Positions 44,687-54,410 are shown, counted from the first letter of the stretch. The stretch is 64,000 nt of DNA from SLRI01 sp942491185 (GCA_942491185.1 CALOAB010000010.1:186001-250000); one strand, 5' to 3'. Translations and numbers: made by a program. Notes: generated from the letters alone by a model not told the origin.

Positions 44687-45660
44687 CGCTGGGTGTCCCC
44701 GAGCCGCACCCGCGGGTCGAGCAGCGAGTAGCAGACATCGACGATGAGGTTGATGACGACGAACAGCAGGACGATGATCATCAGGTACGCCACGATCACC
44801 GGCCGATCGAGGCTCTGGATCGCCTCGATCAGGAGCTTGCCCATGCCGGGCCAGGCGAAGACCGTCTCGGTCACCACCGCAAACGCCACCAGCGTGCCGA
44901 ACTCGAGCCCGATCACGGTGATGATCGGGATCATGATGTTCTTCAGGAGATGGACCACGACGATCCGGCGCGGCGACAGGCCCTTGGCGCGGGCGAACTT
45001 GATATAGTCCTGGTGGATCGCCTCCATGGTGCCGGCGCGGGTCAGCCGGATGACCAGAGCGAGCTTGGTGAGCGCCAGGTTGAAGGCCGGCAGGATCAGA
45101 TGCTGCCAGCCATCCAGGGTGAAGAGGCTCGACGTGATGCCGAAATAGGTCGCGGTGTCACCGCGGCCGGTGGACGGCAGCCAGCCGAGGATCACGGCGA
45201 AGACCATGATCAGCATGATGCCGACCCAGAAGTTGGGCAGCGAGAAACCGACGATCGAGCCTGCCATGATCGCCCGCGAGCCGGTTCGGTCCGGGTTCAG
45301 CCCGGCATAGAGGCCGAGTGGAATGCCGACGACGATGGCGATCACCAGGGCCGAGAACGCCAGCTCGAGCGTCGCCGGCATCCGCGAGAGGATGAGCTTG
45401 AGCGCCGGCTCGCCGAAGACGAAGGAGCGGCCGAGATCGCCCTGGACCGCCGACCAGAGGAACCGGCCGAACTGCTCCCAGACCGGCTTGTCGAGGCCTA
45501 ACGATGCCGTCACCTGGGCGATGTCGGCCTGGTTCATGTCCGGCGAGACGAACATCCAGACCGGATCGCCGACCATGAAGACGCCGAAGAAGACCAACGT
45601 CGCCATCGCCAGGACGACGAGCGCCGCCTGCATCAACCGGCGCAGGATGAAAACCGCCAT
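44683..45660 (-). CDS. Peptide ABC transporter permease (DppB-like)
   Basis: A 325-residue inner-membrane permease with six helices, the DppB motif FVSPDMNQADIAQVTASLGL near residue 37, GIPLGLYAGL and the EAA-loop FARAKGLSPRRIVVVHLLKN. It follows dppA after 81 nt and overlaps dppC by 4 nt. Complete and in frame. Confidence 0.92.
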   Translation of the reverse strand: MAVFILRRLMQAALVVLAMATLVFFGVFMVGDPVWMFVSPDMNQADIAQVTASLGLDKPVWEQFGRFLWSAVQGDLGRSFVFGEPALKLILSRMPATLELAFSALVIAIVVGIPLGLYAGLNPDRTGSRAIMAGSIVGFSLPNFWVGIMLIMVFAVILGWLPSTGRGDTATYFGITSSLFTLDGWQHLILPAFNLALTKLALVIRLTRAGTMEAIHQDYIKFARAKGLSPRRIVVVHLLKNIMIPIITVIGLEFGTLVAFAVVTETVFAWPGMGKLLIEAIQSLDRPVIVAYLMIIVLLFVVINLIVDVCYSLLDPRVRLGDTQR

Positions 45661-45741
45661 CGCTGTCGCCTAGCGCCGCCGCTCAGCGCCGCTGCGGCGG
45701 CGAGAACGGCGACAGGAGCGACAACTCAGCCGGCTGGGCGA

Positions 45742-47358
45742 TCACTCGCCGGTGACGGTCATGGCCAGGGTCCACTCGTCCGTGCGCGGCGTGTAGCTGA
45801 GCCCGTCACGCGTGGCCCAGGTGTTGACCTGGTAGTGGATCGGGATGATGCCGAGATCATTGATCGCCACCTCGGTGGCCTGGGCCAGCAACTCCTCGCG
45901 GCGCGTGTCGTCGACCGTCCCGAGCGCCTCCTGGACCAAGGCATCGACCTCGGGATTGGAGTAGCGGCCACGGTTCGAGGCACCTGTGCCGGCATCCGGG
46001 TCGAAGGTGCTCAGCAGTGAGCGCAAGGGCGACGAGGCCTCACCGGAGCCTGCGCCCCAGCCGACCAGGATGAAGGAGAACTCGGGCTCGCCCTCGGCAC
46101 CGGAGGAGGCGCGGCTGAAGAAGACCGACCGCGTCATGGTCTCGACCGACGCCTCGATGCCGATCCGGGTCAGCATCTGGGCGATCGCCTCGACGATCCG
46201 CGCATCGTTGATGTAGCGGTCGTTGGGCCCGTGGATGGTCATGGCGAAGCCGTCCGGGTAGCCGGCCTCGGCGAGCAGCTCCTTCGCACCCTCTGGGTCG
46301 TAGGCCTCGGGCTCGAGATTGGGCGAGACGCCGAAGAAGCCCTCGGGCAGCAGCTGGCCGGCCGGGATCGACTGGCCCTCCATGACCCGATCACGAATGG
46401 CCTCGCGGTTGATCGCCTTGGAGATCGCGAGCCGGACCCGCTGATCGAGGAGCGGGTTGGTGATCGCCGAGCCGTCCTTGGCGGTGACGAAGGGCGAGTC
46501 CTCGCGGAACTGGTCGAGATGCATGTAGATGACGCGGTTGGAGACGCCGGTGTGCAGGGCCACGTCGTCGCGCCCCTCGAGCGTCTCGATGTCGGCCGTG
46601 GGCACGCCGTTGATCATGTCGACGTCGCCGGCGAGCAAGGCCGCGACCCGCGACGGGTCGGCCGTGATCGGCCTGAGCACGACCTGATCGAACTCCGGCA
46701 CGTCGCCGAAATAGTCCTGGTTGGCCTCGAGCACGATCCGGTCGCCCGGCACGAACTCGACGAACTTGAACGGGCCGGTGCCGATGGCCGCGGTGCCATC
46801 GTTGAAATCCTCGGTGGTGGCAGCGCAACCGGCCTCCGAGATAATCGGAATGGTCGAGATATCCGTCGCCATCAGCGGATAGGGCGCCTCGGTCTTGATG
46901 TGGATGGTGTAGTCGTCGACCTTCTCGACGGTCTTGCCCTGGATGTAGGTGCCGTAGCCCGAGGGCGAGTTCGGCACATTGGGCGCGCGCTCGAAGGTGC
47001 AGACCACGGCATCGGCGGTAAAGGGCGTGCCGTCATGGAAGGTCACGCCCTCCCTGAGCTTGAACTCCCAGGTCAGATCGTCGATCGGCGCCCACTCGGT
47101 GGCCAGAGCCGGGACCAGCTGTTGGGTCTCGTCCTGATTGATCAGGTTGTCGAAGATGTGCTGGGCGATCTGGTTGTTGGGCGTGAGGTTGTGGAAATGC
47201 GGGTCGATCGACGTGGCCTCGGAGGCGAGGCCGATGGTCAGCGTCTTGTCCTGGGCCTGGGCATCACCAATGCCGGCGAGCAACGCGCAGGCCGCAACGG
47301 CGAGCAGCGCCGGGCCCCGGCGGCTTCGCATGCTCGAGTGCATCCTTGGACGGGTCAT
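45742..47358 (-). CDS. Peptide ABC transporter substrate-binding protein (DppA-like)
   Basis: A 538-residue SBP_bac_5 family protein with a signal peptide (LLAVAACALLAGIGDAQA, cut about residue 36). DKTLTIGLASEATSIDPHFH, WEFKLREGVTFHDGTPFTA, IGTGPFKFVEFVPGDRIVLE and RVRLAISKAINREAIRD are the family blocks. It captures di/oligopeptides or related solutes for the DppBCDF set. ATG at 47358 follows GGGGAGA. It diverges from the argE-like gene. Confidence 0.9.
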   Translation of the reverse strand: MTRPRMHSSMRSRRGPALLAVAACALLAGIGDAQAQDKTLTIGLASEATSIDPHFHNLTPNNQIAQHIFDNLINQDETQQLVPALATEWAPIDDLTWEFKLREGVTFHDGTPFTADAVVCTFERAPNVPNSPSGYGTYIQGKTVEKVDDYTIHIKTEAPYPLMATDISTIPIISEAGCAATTEDFNDGTAAIGTGPFKFVEFVPGDRIVLEANQDYFGDVPEFDQVVLRPITADPSRVAALLAGDVDMINGVPTADIETLEGRDDVALHTGVSNRVIYMHLDQFREDSPFVTAKDGSAITNPLLDQRVRLAISKAINREAIRDRVMEGQSIPAGQLLPEGFFGVSPNLEPEAYDPEGAKELLAEAGYPDGFAMTIHGPNDRYINDARIVEAIAQMLTRIGIEASVETMTRSVFFSRASSGAEGEPEFSFILVGWGAGSGEASSPLRSLLSTFDPDAGTGASNRGRYSNPEVDALVQEALGTVDDTRREELLAQATEVAINDLGIIPIHYQVNTWATRDGLSYTPRTDEWTLAMTVTGE

Positions 47359-47543
47359 CGCGACGGTCTCCCCATTCATTGCTATCGAAGCCGGCTCTAT
47401 CCGGCGCTTGTGCGCCAGCTTAATCTGCGCGAGCATCATGTCCATAGCCGAGCACGGGCGAGCCGGCGATGGCGGCCATCGGGCGCGAAGGGCCGACCAG
47501 GCTTTCGACGACGACTGCCTTGTCACAGCCTGAAGGAGACCAA

Positions 47544-48857
47544 GTGAGCGCCACAATGAGCCCGGCCGAGATCCTGGCCGCCCTCGTCGGCTTCGACACG
47601 ACCAGCCACAAGAGCAATCTCGACCTGATCGCCTGGGTCGAGGCCTATCTGGCGGAGCTGGGCGTGCCGGCCGAGCGGATCTACGATGCGAGCGGTCTCA
47701 AGGCCAATCTCTGGGCCACGATCGGCCCTGCCGACCGGCCGGGCTACATTCTTTCAGGCCATACCGACGTGGTGCCGGTCGAGGGCCAGGACTGGAGCAG
47801 CGATCCCTTCACCCTCACCGCCCGTGACGGCAGGCTCTACGGCCGCGGCAGCTGCGACATGAAGGGGTTTCTCGCCTGCTGCCTGGCCCAGGTGCCGGCG
47901 ATGCTGGCCGCCAGGCTGGCAAAGCCGATCCATCTGGCCTTCTCCTATGACGAGGAGGTCGGCTGCCTCGGCGTGCGCGGCCTGATCGCGCAATTGGCCG
48001 AGGCACCGGTCCGCGCCGAGGCCTGCTTCGTCGGCGAGCCGACCAGCATGCAGGTCGTCGTGGCGCACAAGGCCAAGCGCTCGTTCGATGTCGAGATCAC
48101 CGGCCGCTCCTGCCATTCGTCACTGGCGCCCGAGGGCGTGAACGCCGTCGACTACGCCGCCATGCTGGCGCTGGAGATCCGCCGGATGGGCGAGGCGTTC
48201 GCTGCCGAGGGTCCGAGCGATCCCCTGTTCACCGTGCCGGTCTCGACCGCGCATACCGGCGTGCTGCAGGGCGGCACCGCGCTCAACATCGTGCCCGACC
48301 GGGCGTGCCTCACCTTCGAGTTCCGCATGCTGCCGGCAGCGGACCTGGACGCGCCCGAAGCGCAGATCCGCGCCTATGCCCGAGACGTCCTGGAGCCGGC
48401 GATGCGCCGGATCGCACCGGAAGCCGGCATCGCGATCCACACGCGCTCCGACTTTCCGGGACTGGACACGGAAACCGACGCGCCGGTGGTGCAGCTCGCG
48501 AGGCGGCTCGCCCAGCGCAACGACCACGGCAAGGTGGCGTATGGCACCGAGGCCGGCCTGTTCGCCGGAATCGACATCCCGACCGTGGTGGTCGGCCCGG
48601 GTGACATCGCCCAAGCACACCGGGCGGACGAGTTCGTCGAGATGGCCGAGCTCGAGCGTTGCACCGCCTTCCTCGATCGGCTGATCGCCCATGCGAGCCA
48701 GCGCTGCAGGCTCCCGGCCCTCACCAATCCGGCGGCTGCCATACCGTCTCCGGGTCGAGCGGGTAGACCGGCCGCGGCAGGCCCTGCCAGTCGAAACGAT
48801 CGAGCACCGGCGAGGTCAGTCCTGCCGTGTCCACCTCGAAGACCCGGTCGCTCGTGA
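47544..48857 (+). CDS. ArgE-like M20 deacylase (acetylornithine deacetylase family)
   Basis: A zinc amidohydrolase of the M20 family: SGHTDVVPVEGQDW with the metal His/Asp, GRGSCDMKGFLACCLAQVP, SYDEEVGCLG (catalytic Glu), GEPTSMQVVVAHK, and HTGVLQGGTALNIVPD. GTG at 47544 sits 5 nt after AGGAG. The reading frame runs to 437 residues, about 50 beyond the usual end (CTAFLDRLIA); the extra Pro/Ala/Arg-rich tail is antisense to the 3' end of mlrC, so a stop may have been lost. It may cleave N-acylated peptides or amino acids imported by the ABC system. Confidence 0.86.
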   Translation: MSATMSPAEILAALVGFDTTSHKSNLDLIAWVEAYLAELGVPAERIYDASGLKANLWATIGPADRPGYILSGHTDVVPVEGQDWSSDPFTLTARDGRLYGRGSCDMKGFLACCLAQVPAMLAARLAKPIHLAFSYDEEVGCLGVRGLIAQLAEAPVRAEACFVGEPTSMQVVVAHKAKRSFDVEITGRSCHSSLAPEGVNAVDYAAMLALEIRRMGEAFAAEGPSDPLFTVPVSTAHTGVLQGGTALNIVPDRACLTFEFRMLPAADLDAPEAQIRAYARDVLEPAMRRIAPEAGIAIHTRSDFPGLDTETDAPVVQLARRLAQRNDHGKVAYGTEAGLFAGIDIPTVVVGPGDIAQAHRADEFVEMAELERCTAFLDRLIAHASQRCRLPALTNPAAAIPSPGRAGRPAAAGPASRNDRAPARSVLPCPPRRPGRS

Positions 48858-50249
48858 ACCAGGGCAGGAAGCCGGCGCGGAAATGGCCCCGCGACTTGAC
48901 GACGACGGTCCGCGCCAGGGCGATGTCGAGCCCGAGCATCTCGAAGAACATGGGATCGGCCGTCTGCGCACGGGCGGAAATGACGATCACCGTGATCCCG
49001 CCGATCCGCAGCGCCGCCGTGGGTCCAGCAGCAGGCGTCGGCCGGCATAGAGGCCGAGCCTGCCGGTGACGTCGCCATCGCCCAGCGCCAGCACCTCGGC
49101 GGCGACGGTGAGCGGTCGATCGAAAGCGTTGGGGTCGTCGCGGTTGAAGGTCACCTCGATCACCGCGCCGACACCGGCTCGATGCGCTGCCTCGGCAAGA
49201 TCGGGCTGGAAGAAGCTGCCATAGAGCACGCCCTCGGCGCCGGCCTCGACCAGGGCAGCCAGCAGCTCGGTGGTCCGCCCGGAGCCGCCGCCGCCCGGAT
49301 TGTCGCCGGCATCGGAGAAGATGACCGGGTCGCGGTCGGCACGCTTGGCAAGCGAAACGGCATCAGCGAGCGGCGTCAGCTTGCGGGTGAACCGCTCGCG
49401 ATCAGCCCAGGCGGTCAGGGCCAGGTCGCGGGCGAGCCGCCGCGCCTCACTCTCGGCGGCCGGGTCGCGGGCCGCCACCAGGATGGCGAGGCCGTTATGC
49501 GGGGTGTCGCTGAAGACGAAATTGCCGAAGATCGAGACGTTGAGCAGCCGCCCGCCGGCCTCTGCCAGCCGGCGCTGGCCCAGGTCGATCAGCGTGCCGT
49601 AGGGCGCCTCGGCGGTGAGCAGCGTGACCGAGGGCGGCGTCAGCGGCAGCCGGATGAAGGCGGTGAGCGGATCGGCCTCGCCGGCCAGCATCAGCCGCAG
49701 CGCCAGCGCCGCCTCCTCGCCGCGCGCCCGCTGGTCGACATGCGGATTGGTGCGGTAGCCAACGATGAGGTCGGTGGCGTCGACCATGGCGTCGCTGATA
49801 TTGCCGTGCAGGTCGAGCGTGGCGACCAGCCGCGCCGGCTTCGGCACCAGACGCCGGACCAGCTGCATGAGCGTGCCGTCCGGGTCGTCGTCGTCCTCGG
49901 CAACCATGGCACCGTGCAGCACCAGATAGGCGGCATCGAGCGGTCCGGCCGCCTCCAGCCCGGCCTCGATCTCGGCCAAAAGGTCAGCCATCAGCTCGGC
50001 CGCCATCGGCCCAGCCGGGTAGAGAGCGGCCACGGTGATCGGCACCGGCTCCCAGGCGCCGGTGGCGTCCATGGTCCGAATGAAGGCCCGCGCTTCGGGC
50101 GGCAGGCGCTGGCCTTGGCCACGCGCATCGGCCAAGATGTCCGACCCGGTCAGCCGACAGCCGCTCTCGAGGTCGGCGGCCGTCGCCCGCGGTGCGAAGC
50201 GATTGGATTCGAGGACGATGCCCAGTAGTGCCACGCGTGGTCCCGGCAT
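48721..50249 (-). CDS. MlrC-like (microcystin-degradation family) M81 protein (one-base frameshift)
   Basis: A zinc peptidase-like protein of the MlrC family. The N-terminal 400 residues are intact (LGIVLESNRFAP, LVLHGAMVAEDDDDPDGTLM, VATLDLHGNISDAMV, DAGDNPGGGGSGRTTELLAAL); the C-terminal part (VIVISARAQTADPMFFEMLG, VVVKSRGHFRAGF) lies in another frame. One base is missing near 49020 (GACCCACGG for GACCCNACGG). Corrected length is 509 residues, normal. Its 3' end is overlapped by argE on the other strand. The start is 14 bp from copy B of the repeat element. Confidence 0.84.
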
Positions 50250-50263
50250 GCCGGCAGCTCCTC

Positions 50264-50533
50264 ATAAAGCCTGTCCGAAGAAGTTTCCGAGGCATTTCAT
50301 CGACTTGCGATCGACCGCCCTTGCGAAGCCGAGCGCAGCCCGATGCCGGGGCATCGGGCAAGCTCGGCGACAAAGCCGGAGCCGCAAGCCGACCGGAGGT
50401 GAGCTTGGCAGCAGCACCTGCTTCGTCCTTGGTCGACCGACGATGCTCCAGCATCGACGATCGACCAACTCCTCGCATATGCTCGCTGCCAAGCTCATGA
50501 AATGCCTCGGAAACTTCTCGGACAGGCTCTTAG
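50264..50533. repeat. 270 bp palindromic element, copy B (opposite orientation to copy A)
   Basis: Arms at about 50264-50299 and 50498-50533 pair over about 34 bp with one mismatch and one indel: AGCCTGTCCGA, then GTTTCCGAGG and CATTTCAT. Read on the minus strand it aligns along its full length with copy A, including the GAGCTTGGCAG/CTGCCAAGCTC pair, CGATGCT-GG-AGCATCG, and a perfect GCCCGATGCC-CC-GGCATCGGGC hairpin. The arms differ from copy A at several positions that have changed together on both sides. Confidence 0.8.
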
Positions 50534-50578
50534 ACTGTTCGCCGGCCGACACCGACCTGCTGTGCTGAGGATAGCCAG

Positions 50579-51550
50579 ATGACTGCGATTTGCATCCCCA
50601 ACGACTACCCGATCGAGCTGACGCCGCCCGACATCAGCGTCTACCGCCAGGGCACCAGCGGCGTCGACTACGTCCACCGGCTCGACGGCGACGCACCGGG
50701 CCCGCATGTCGGGGTCACGGCGATCGTCCACGGCAACGAGCCCTGCGGTGCCATTGCGCTGGACTGGCTGCTGCGCAACGACGTGCGCCCGGCGCGCGGC
50801 ACGTTGAGCCTGATCTTCGTCAACACCGCGGCCTATGCCCGCTTCGATCCGGCCGACCCCAATGCCAGCCGCTGGGTCGACGAGGATTTGAACCGGGTCT
50901 GGGCGCCAGAGACGCTGGACGGGCCTCGGAGCAGCATCGAGCTCGAGCGCGCCAGGCGCTTGCGGCCGATCATCGACGAGATCGACCTGCTCCTCGACAT
51001 CCATTCGATGCAGCACCCGACCCAGCCGCTGATGCTGGCGGGCCCGCAGCCCAAGGGCCGCACCCTCGCCCGGGCCACGGGCGTTCCCGCGGTCGTGGTC
51101 AGCGATGCCGGCCACAGCGCTGGCAGGCGGATGCGCGACTACGGTGGCTTCAGCGACCCCAGCACCGCGAAGAACGCGCTCCTGGTCGAATGCGGCCAGC
51201 ACTGGGAGGCCGACGCCGGCCCGCTCGCCATCGAGACGGCGCTGCGCTTCCTCGTGGCAACCGGCAGCGTCGACGCCGATTGTGGTGCGGCGTTCCTGGC
51301 CACGCGTCCCCTGCCCCAGCCGCAGCGCTTCCTCGAGGTGACCGAGGCCGTCACCATCAAGACCGACCGGTTCGCCTTCACCGAGCCCTATCGCGGGCTG
51401 GAGTGCATTGCCGAGGCGGGCACGGTGATCGCCATGGACGGGACGGAGCCGGTGCGCACGCCGCATGACGATTGCGTCCTCATCATGCCGTCCAAGCGCC
51501 TCTGGCCCGGACAGACCGCCGTGCGGCTCGCACGACGGATCGAGGACTGA
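50579..51550 (+). CDS. Succinylglutamate desuccinylase/aspartoacylase (AstE/AspA) family protein
   Basis: A 323-residue zinc carboxypeptidase-fold deacylase. Zinc ligands are His 51 and Glu 54 (HGNEP) and His 142 (LDIHSMQ); DEDLNRVW (102-109) supplies the substrate Arg. LLVECGQHW near residue 205 is the catalytic Glu region. It removes an N-acyl or side-chain acyl group from amino acids. It begins 46 bp after copy B of the palindromic element, which may therefore lie in its leader. No arginine-catabolic partner is adjacent. Confidence 0.87.
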   Translation: MTAICIPNDYPIELTPPDISVYRQGTSGVDYVHRLDGDAPGPHVGVTAIVHGNEPCGAIALDWLLRNDVRPARGTLSLIFVNTAAYARFDPADPNASRWVDEDLNRVWAPETLDGPRSSIELERARRLRPIIDEIDLLLDIHSMQHPTQPLMLAGPQPKGRTLARATGVPAVVVSDAGHSAGRRMRDYGGFSDPSTAKNALLVECGQHWEADAGPLAIETALRFLVATGSVDADCGAAFLATRPLPQPQRFLEVTEAVTIKTDRFAFTEPYRGLECIAEAGTVIAMDGTEPVRTPHDDCVLIMPSKRLWPGQTAVRLARRIED

Positions 51551-51649
51551 CCGCGGGCGGCTGGACAAGGCGACAACCAGGGCGCAACTCTAGCCTTTTG
51601 GGCGCCATTTGGCGTTGGGCCACAGCGCTCCGCAGTTGAGGAAAGCCGC

Positions 51650-52471
51650 ATGTGTGTGCCAGGATGTCACCGAACGGTCGCCGACCGCCTCAACCGTCGA
51701 CGCCTTCTTACAGGCGGTGCCGCGTTGGCAGCAGCCGGCACGGCGCTGAGACCACATGCACCAGCTTACGCCCAGTCGCCGCGGTCCTTCTCGCGGGTCT
51801 TCGACCTGACCCACACCCTGCCCGAAGATTTCCCGACCTATGACGGCCCGAACGGATTGGCCATGGAGCGGCTCGTCGACATCGCCGACGACGGCTACAA
51901 CATGTTTCTCTGGCAGCTGGCCGAGCATACCGGCACCCATCTCGACGCGCCCATTCACTTCTCGACCGACGGCCAGACTGCCGACGAGATTCCCATTCAG
52001 AACCTGGTCGTGCCACTGGTCATCGTCGATATCAGCGCCAAGGCTGCGGACGACCCGGACGCGCAGGTGACTCCCGACGATCTCAAGGCCTGGATCGCCA
52101 GCCATGGCGCCATCCCGCATGGCGCCTGCGTCGCCATGAGCTCGGGCTGGGATCAGCGCGTCGCCAGCGATGGCTTTCGCAATGCCGACGGCGATGGCGT
52201 CATGCATTTCCCAGGCTTCCATGTCGAGGCGGCTCAGCTCCTCATGGATGAGGCCAACGTCACCGGGATTGCCGTCGACACGCTGTCGTTGGATTATGGC
52301 CCCTCAGCAGACTTCGCCACGCATTACGCATGGTTGCCGACCAATCGCTGGGGTCTCGAATGCATCGCCAATCTGGGCGACCTGCCACCAACGGGCGCCA
52401 CGCTGGTCGTAGGCGGGCCCAAGATCAAAGGCGCCACGGGCGGTCCGAGCCGGGTGATCGCCCTGGTTTGA
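51650..52471 (+). CDS. Cyclase family (kynurenine-formamidase-like) metal hydrolase, Tat-exported
   Basis: A 273-residue member of the putative cyclase / KynB family. Residues 16-35 form a twin-arginine signal (NRRRLLTGGAALAAAG). The metal motif HTGTHLDAPIHF (residues 93-104) is intact; DLTHTLPEDFPTYDG and GIAVDTLSLDYGP are other family blocks. Export to the periplasm suggests it is not cytosolic tryptophan catabolism; a cyclic or N-formyl substrate is possible. The ATG follows GAGGAAA by 5 nt. Confidence 0.85.
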   Translation: MCVPGCHRTVADRLNRRRLLTGGAALAAAGTALRPHAPAYAQSPRSFSRVFDLTHTLPEDFPTYDGPNGLAMERLVDIADDGYNMFLWQLAEHTGTHLDAPIHFSTDGQTADEIPIQNLVVPLVIVDISAKAADDPDAQVTPDDLKAWIASHGAIPHGACVAMSSGWDQRVASDGFRNADGDGVMHFPGFHVEAAQLLMDEANVTGIAVDTLSLDYGPSADFATHYAWLPTNRWGLECIANLGDLPPTGATLVVGGPKIKGATGGPSRVIALV

Positions 52472-52493
52472 GCGACACGACCCGCCCCCGCCC

Positions 52494-53855
52494 ATGTCGC
52501 CGCTGATGCGCCCACAGCGGGCGAGCGGCGCCGAGGGCGGCGAGACGGCAGCGCTGCGCGACCAGCTCGTGCGCACCGCCGAGATCGAGGCCGAGCGGAC
52601 GATCTCGCTCATTCGCATCGGCGTTGCGCTAGCCCTGACGGCCGTGCTGATCGCCGCCGTCGGCGCGTTGCCCGACATGCCGCCGGCCAACATCAAGCGA
52701 CAAATCGGCATCGCGCTCGCCGTGCTCGTGCTCTACGGCGTTATCGGAGCGACGTCGCTCATGCTGGCGCGTCCCGACCGATTTCGTGCCTGGCATCCCT
52801 GGGCGTTCACCGCGGCCGATTGCGCCTTGGTGATCTTCAATCTCTGGTCGACGGCGCTCAACCTCCAGGTCGCCGGCTGGACCGTCTGGCTCTTCCCGGC
52901 GACCTGGCTGATCCCGCTCGTGCTCGTGTTCGGCACGCTGCGCTACCAGCCTGCCCTGCAAGCTGCGAGCCTCGCGGCACTGGGTGCGGGGCTGATCGCC
53001 CTCTTTGCCGTCTCCGAGCCGCTGGACCACCAGCTCGAGCGCCTGGGCTCGCTGCTCGAGCTGCCGCCGACCATCGTGCGCCTGGTGATGCTCGGCCTGA
53101 TGGGGCTGGTCCTCGTGGTCGCCGCAACCCGCCGGCGCCAGCTTCTCGATCGATCGATCCGGGAAGCGACCGAGCGCGCCAATCTCGCCCGCTATCTGCC
53201 GCCGGAGATCGCAGCACTCCTGGCCAGCGGCGACACGGCCCGGTTGCGCCAGGGCTGGGAGCGATCCATCGGCGTGCTCATCGCCGACATTCGCGGCTTC
53301 ACCCGCCACGCCGAGCAGCTCGATCCGGCAACGCTCTCGGCCTTTCTCGGCGATTTTCGCAAGCTGGTGAGCGAAACGGCCAAGGCGCATGGCGGCGTGG
53401 TCGACAAGTTCGTCGGCGACAATGCGCTGATCGTCATGGGCGTGCCCGAGGCGCAAGACGACGACGCGGTGCGCACGCTCGCCTGCGCCCGAACGCTGCT
53501 CGCCCGGATCGCCGCCTGGAACATCGGCCCTTCACCGCCGCCCCTTGCCGGCGCGCCCTTACGGATCGGCATCGGCGCACATTTCGGCCCGGCCTTCGTT
53601 GGTGCCGTCGGCACCGATGAGCGGCTCGAGTTCACAGTCCTCGGCGACACGGTCAATGTCGCCTCCAGGCTCGAGCAACTGACCCGCGAGACCGATGGCG
53701 GGCTCATCGCCTCGGCACCGCTTGTCGCGGCCGCCGGTGAGGCGCCCGGATCGAGCGCGGCAGCAAATGGCCGCTGGCAAGCGCGCGACGGCTCAATGAT
53801 TCGCGGCCGTCGCAAGTCGCTCGACGTTTTTCTTTGGCAGCCGGCGGAAAGCTGA
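52494..53855 (+). CDS. Class III adenylate/guanylate cyclase with N-terminal membrane domain
   Basis: A 453-residue protein. The N-terminal 215 residues hold five or six hydrophobic helices; a short linker leads to the CYC domain: metal Asp 265 (VLIADIRGFT) and Asp 309 (KFVGDNALIVMG), with GDTVNVASRLEQ giving the transition-state Asn/Arg. It should make cAMP (or cGMP) in response to a membrane signal. No downstream receptor is visible. It begins 22 nt after the cyclase-family gene, same direction, so it may share its transcript. Confidence 0.9.
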   Translation: MSPLMRPQRASGAEGGETAALRDQLVRTAEIEAERTISLIRIGVALALTAVLIAAVGALPDMPPANIKRQIGIALAVLVLYGVIGATSLMLARPDRFRAWHPWAFTAADCALVIFNLWSTALNLQVAGWTVWLFPATWLIPLVLVFGTLRYQPALQAASLAALGAGLIALFAVSEPLDHQLERLGSLLELPPTIVRLVMLGLMGLVLVVAATRRRQLLDRSIREATERANLARYLPPEIAALLASGDTARLRQGWERSIGVLIADIRGFTRHAEQLDPATLSAFLGDFRKLVSETAKAHGGVVDKFVGDNALIVMGVPEAQDDDAVRTLACARTLLARIAAWNIGPSPPPLAGAPLRIGIGAHFGPAFVGAVGTDERLEFTVLGDTVNVASRLEQLTRETDGGLIASAPLVAAAGEAPGSSAAANGRWQARDGSMIRGRRKSLDVFLWQPAES

Positions 53856-53986
53856 GGCCGGCGGGCGGGTCTGCATCTCGCCCGCCGCATGGCAGCCTGC
53901 GGAGTTCGATGATTGTGATACTCTCACGTTTGCTGTGGCCCAAACGGTCGCAGGCAGTCCGGCGGGGGTCACGAACGCGCACCGAA

Positions 53987-54211
53987 TCACCGCGAGAGGG
54001 CGCTCAGCTCGGGTTCGGGGATCGGCCTGCCCTCTGCTTCGATCACCTGCAGCCAACCGTGCATCGCGTCGCGCCCGTTTCTGATGGCTTCCTCGATCGT
54101 CTCACCGTCCGACATGCAACCGGGCAGATCGGGGAACTCGATGAGATAGCCGCCACCCTCCGCTTCGGTGAGGGGACGAATGATGAAACGGTACGGGATG
54201 TCGTCGGTCAT
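53987..54211 (-). CDS. hicB: HicB-family antitoxin
   Basis: A 74-residue RNase-H-like antitoxin: GGYLIEFPDLPGCMSDGETI and EEAIRNGRDAMHGWLQ are the HicB signature. No C-terminal DNA-binding domain is present, so it is a short HicB. ATG overlaps the hicA stop (ATGA). With HicA it forms a type II toxin-antitoxin pair. Confidence 0.9.
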   Translation of the reverse strand: MTDDIPYRFIIRPLTEAEGGGYLIEFPDLPGCMSDGETIEEAIRNGRDAMHGWLQVIEAEGRPIPEPELSALSR

Positions 54212-54410
54212 CGCTTCTGCACACTTCGGATCAGCTCCACGAACGCTTTGACGTACACGGGCTTGATCGGCCGTCTGGCCGGTACGCTGAGCGCCGCAGC
54301 CCCCTGCGGATGGGTGAAGTATACATGACTGCCGCCGGATTTTCGAACATTGCAGCCAGCCGCGCTACGCCTCAAGTCCTCGATCTGCCGATCTCGGGAT
54401 TGGCGGCCAT
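54208..54410 (-). CDS. hicA: HicA-family mRNA interferase toxin (one-base frameshift)
   Basis: The core KSGGSHVYFTHPQGAAALSV holds the catalytic Gly-Ser-His of HicA (dsRBD-like fold), followed by RRPIKPVYVKAFVELIRSV. Upstream, MAANPEIG is in a different frame from IEDLRRSAAGCNV; inserting one base near 54387 restores MAANPEIG-x-IEDLRR, the usual N-terminus, in 67 residues. An in-frame TTG-start alternative exists (54459). Toxin may be dead if the indel is real. Confidence 0.8.

Noticed and set aside
46231..47547. 438-codon open frame opposite dppA
   Set aside because: Antisense shadow of a well-conserved binding-protein gene; composition is Arg/Gly/Asp-rich and without domains.
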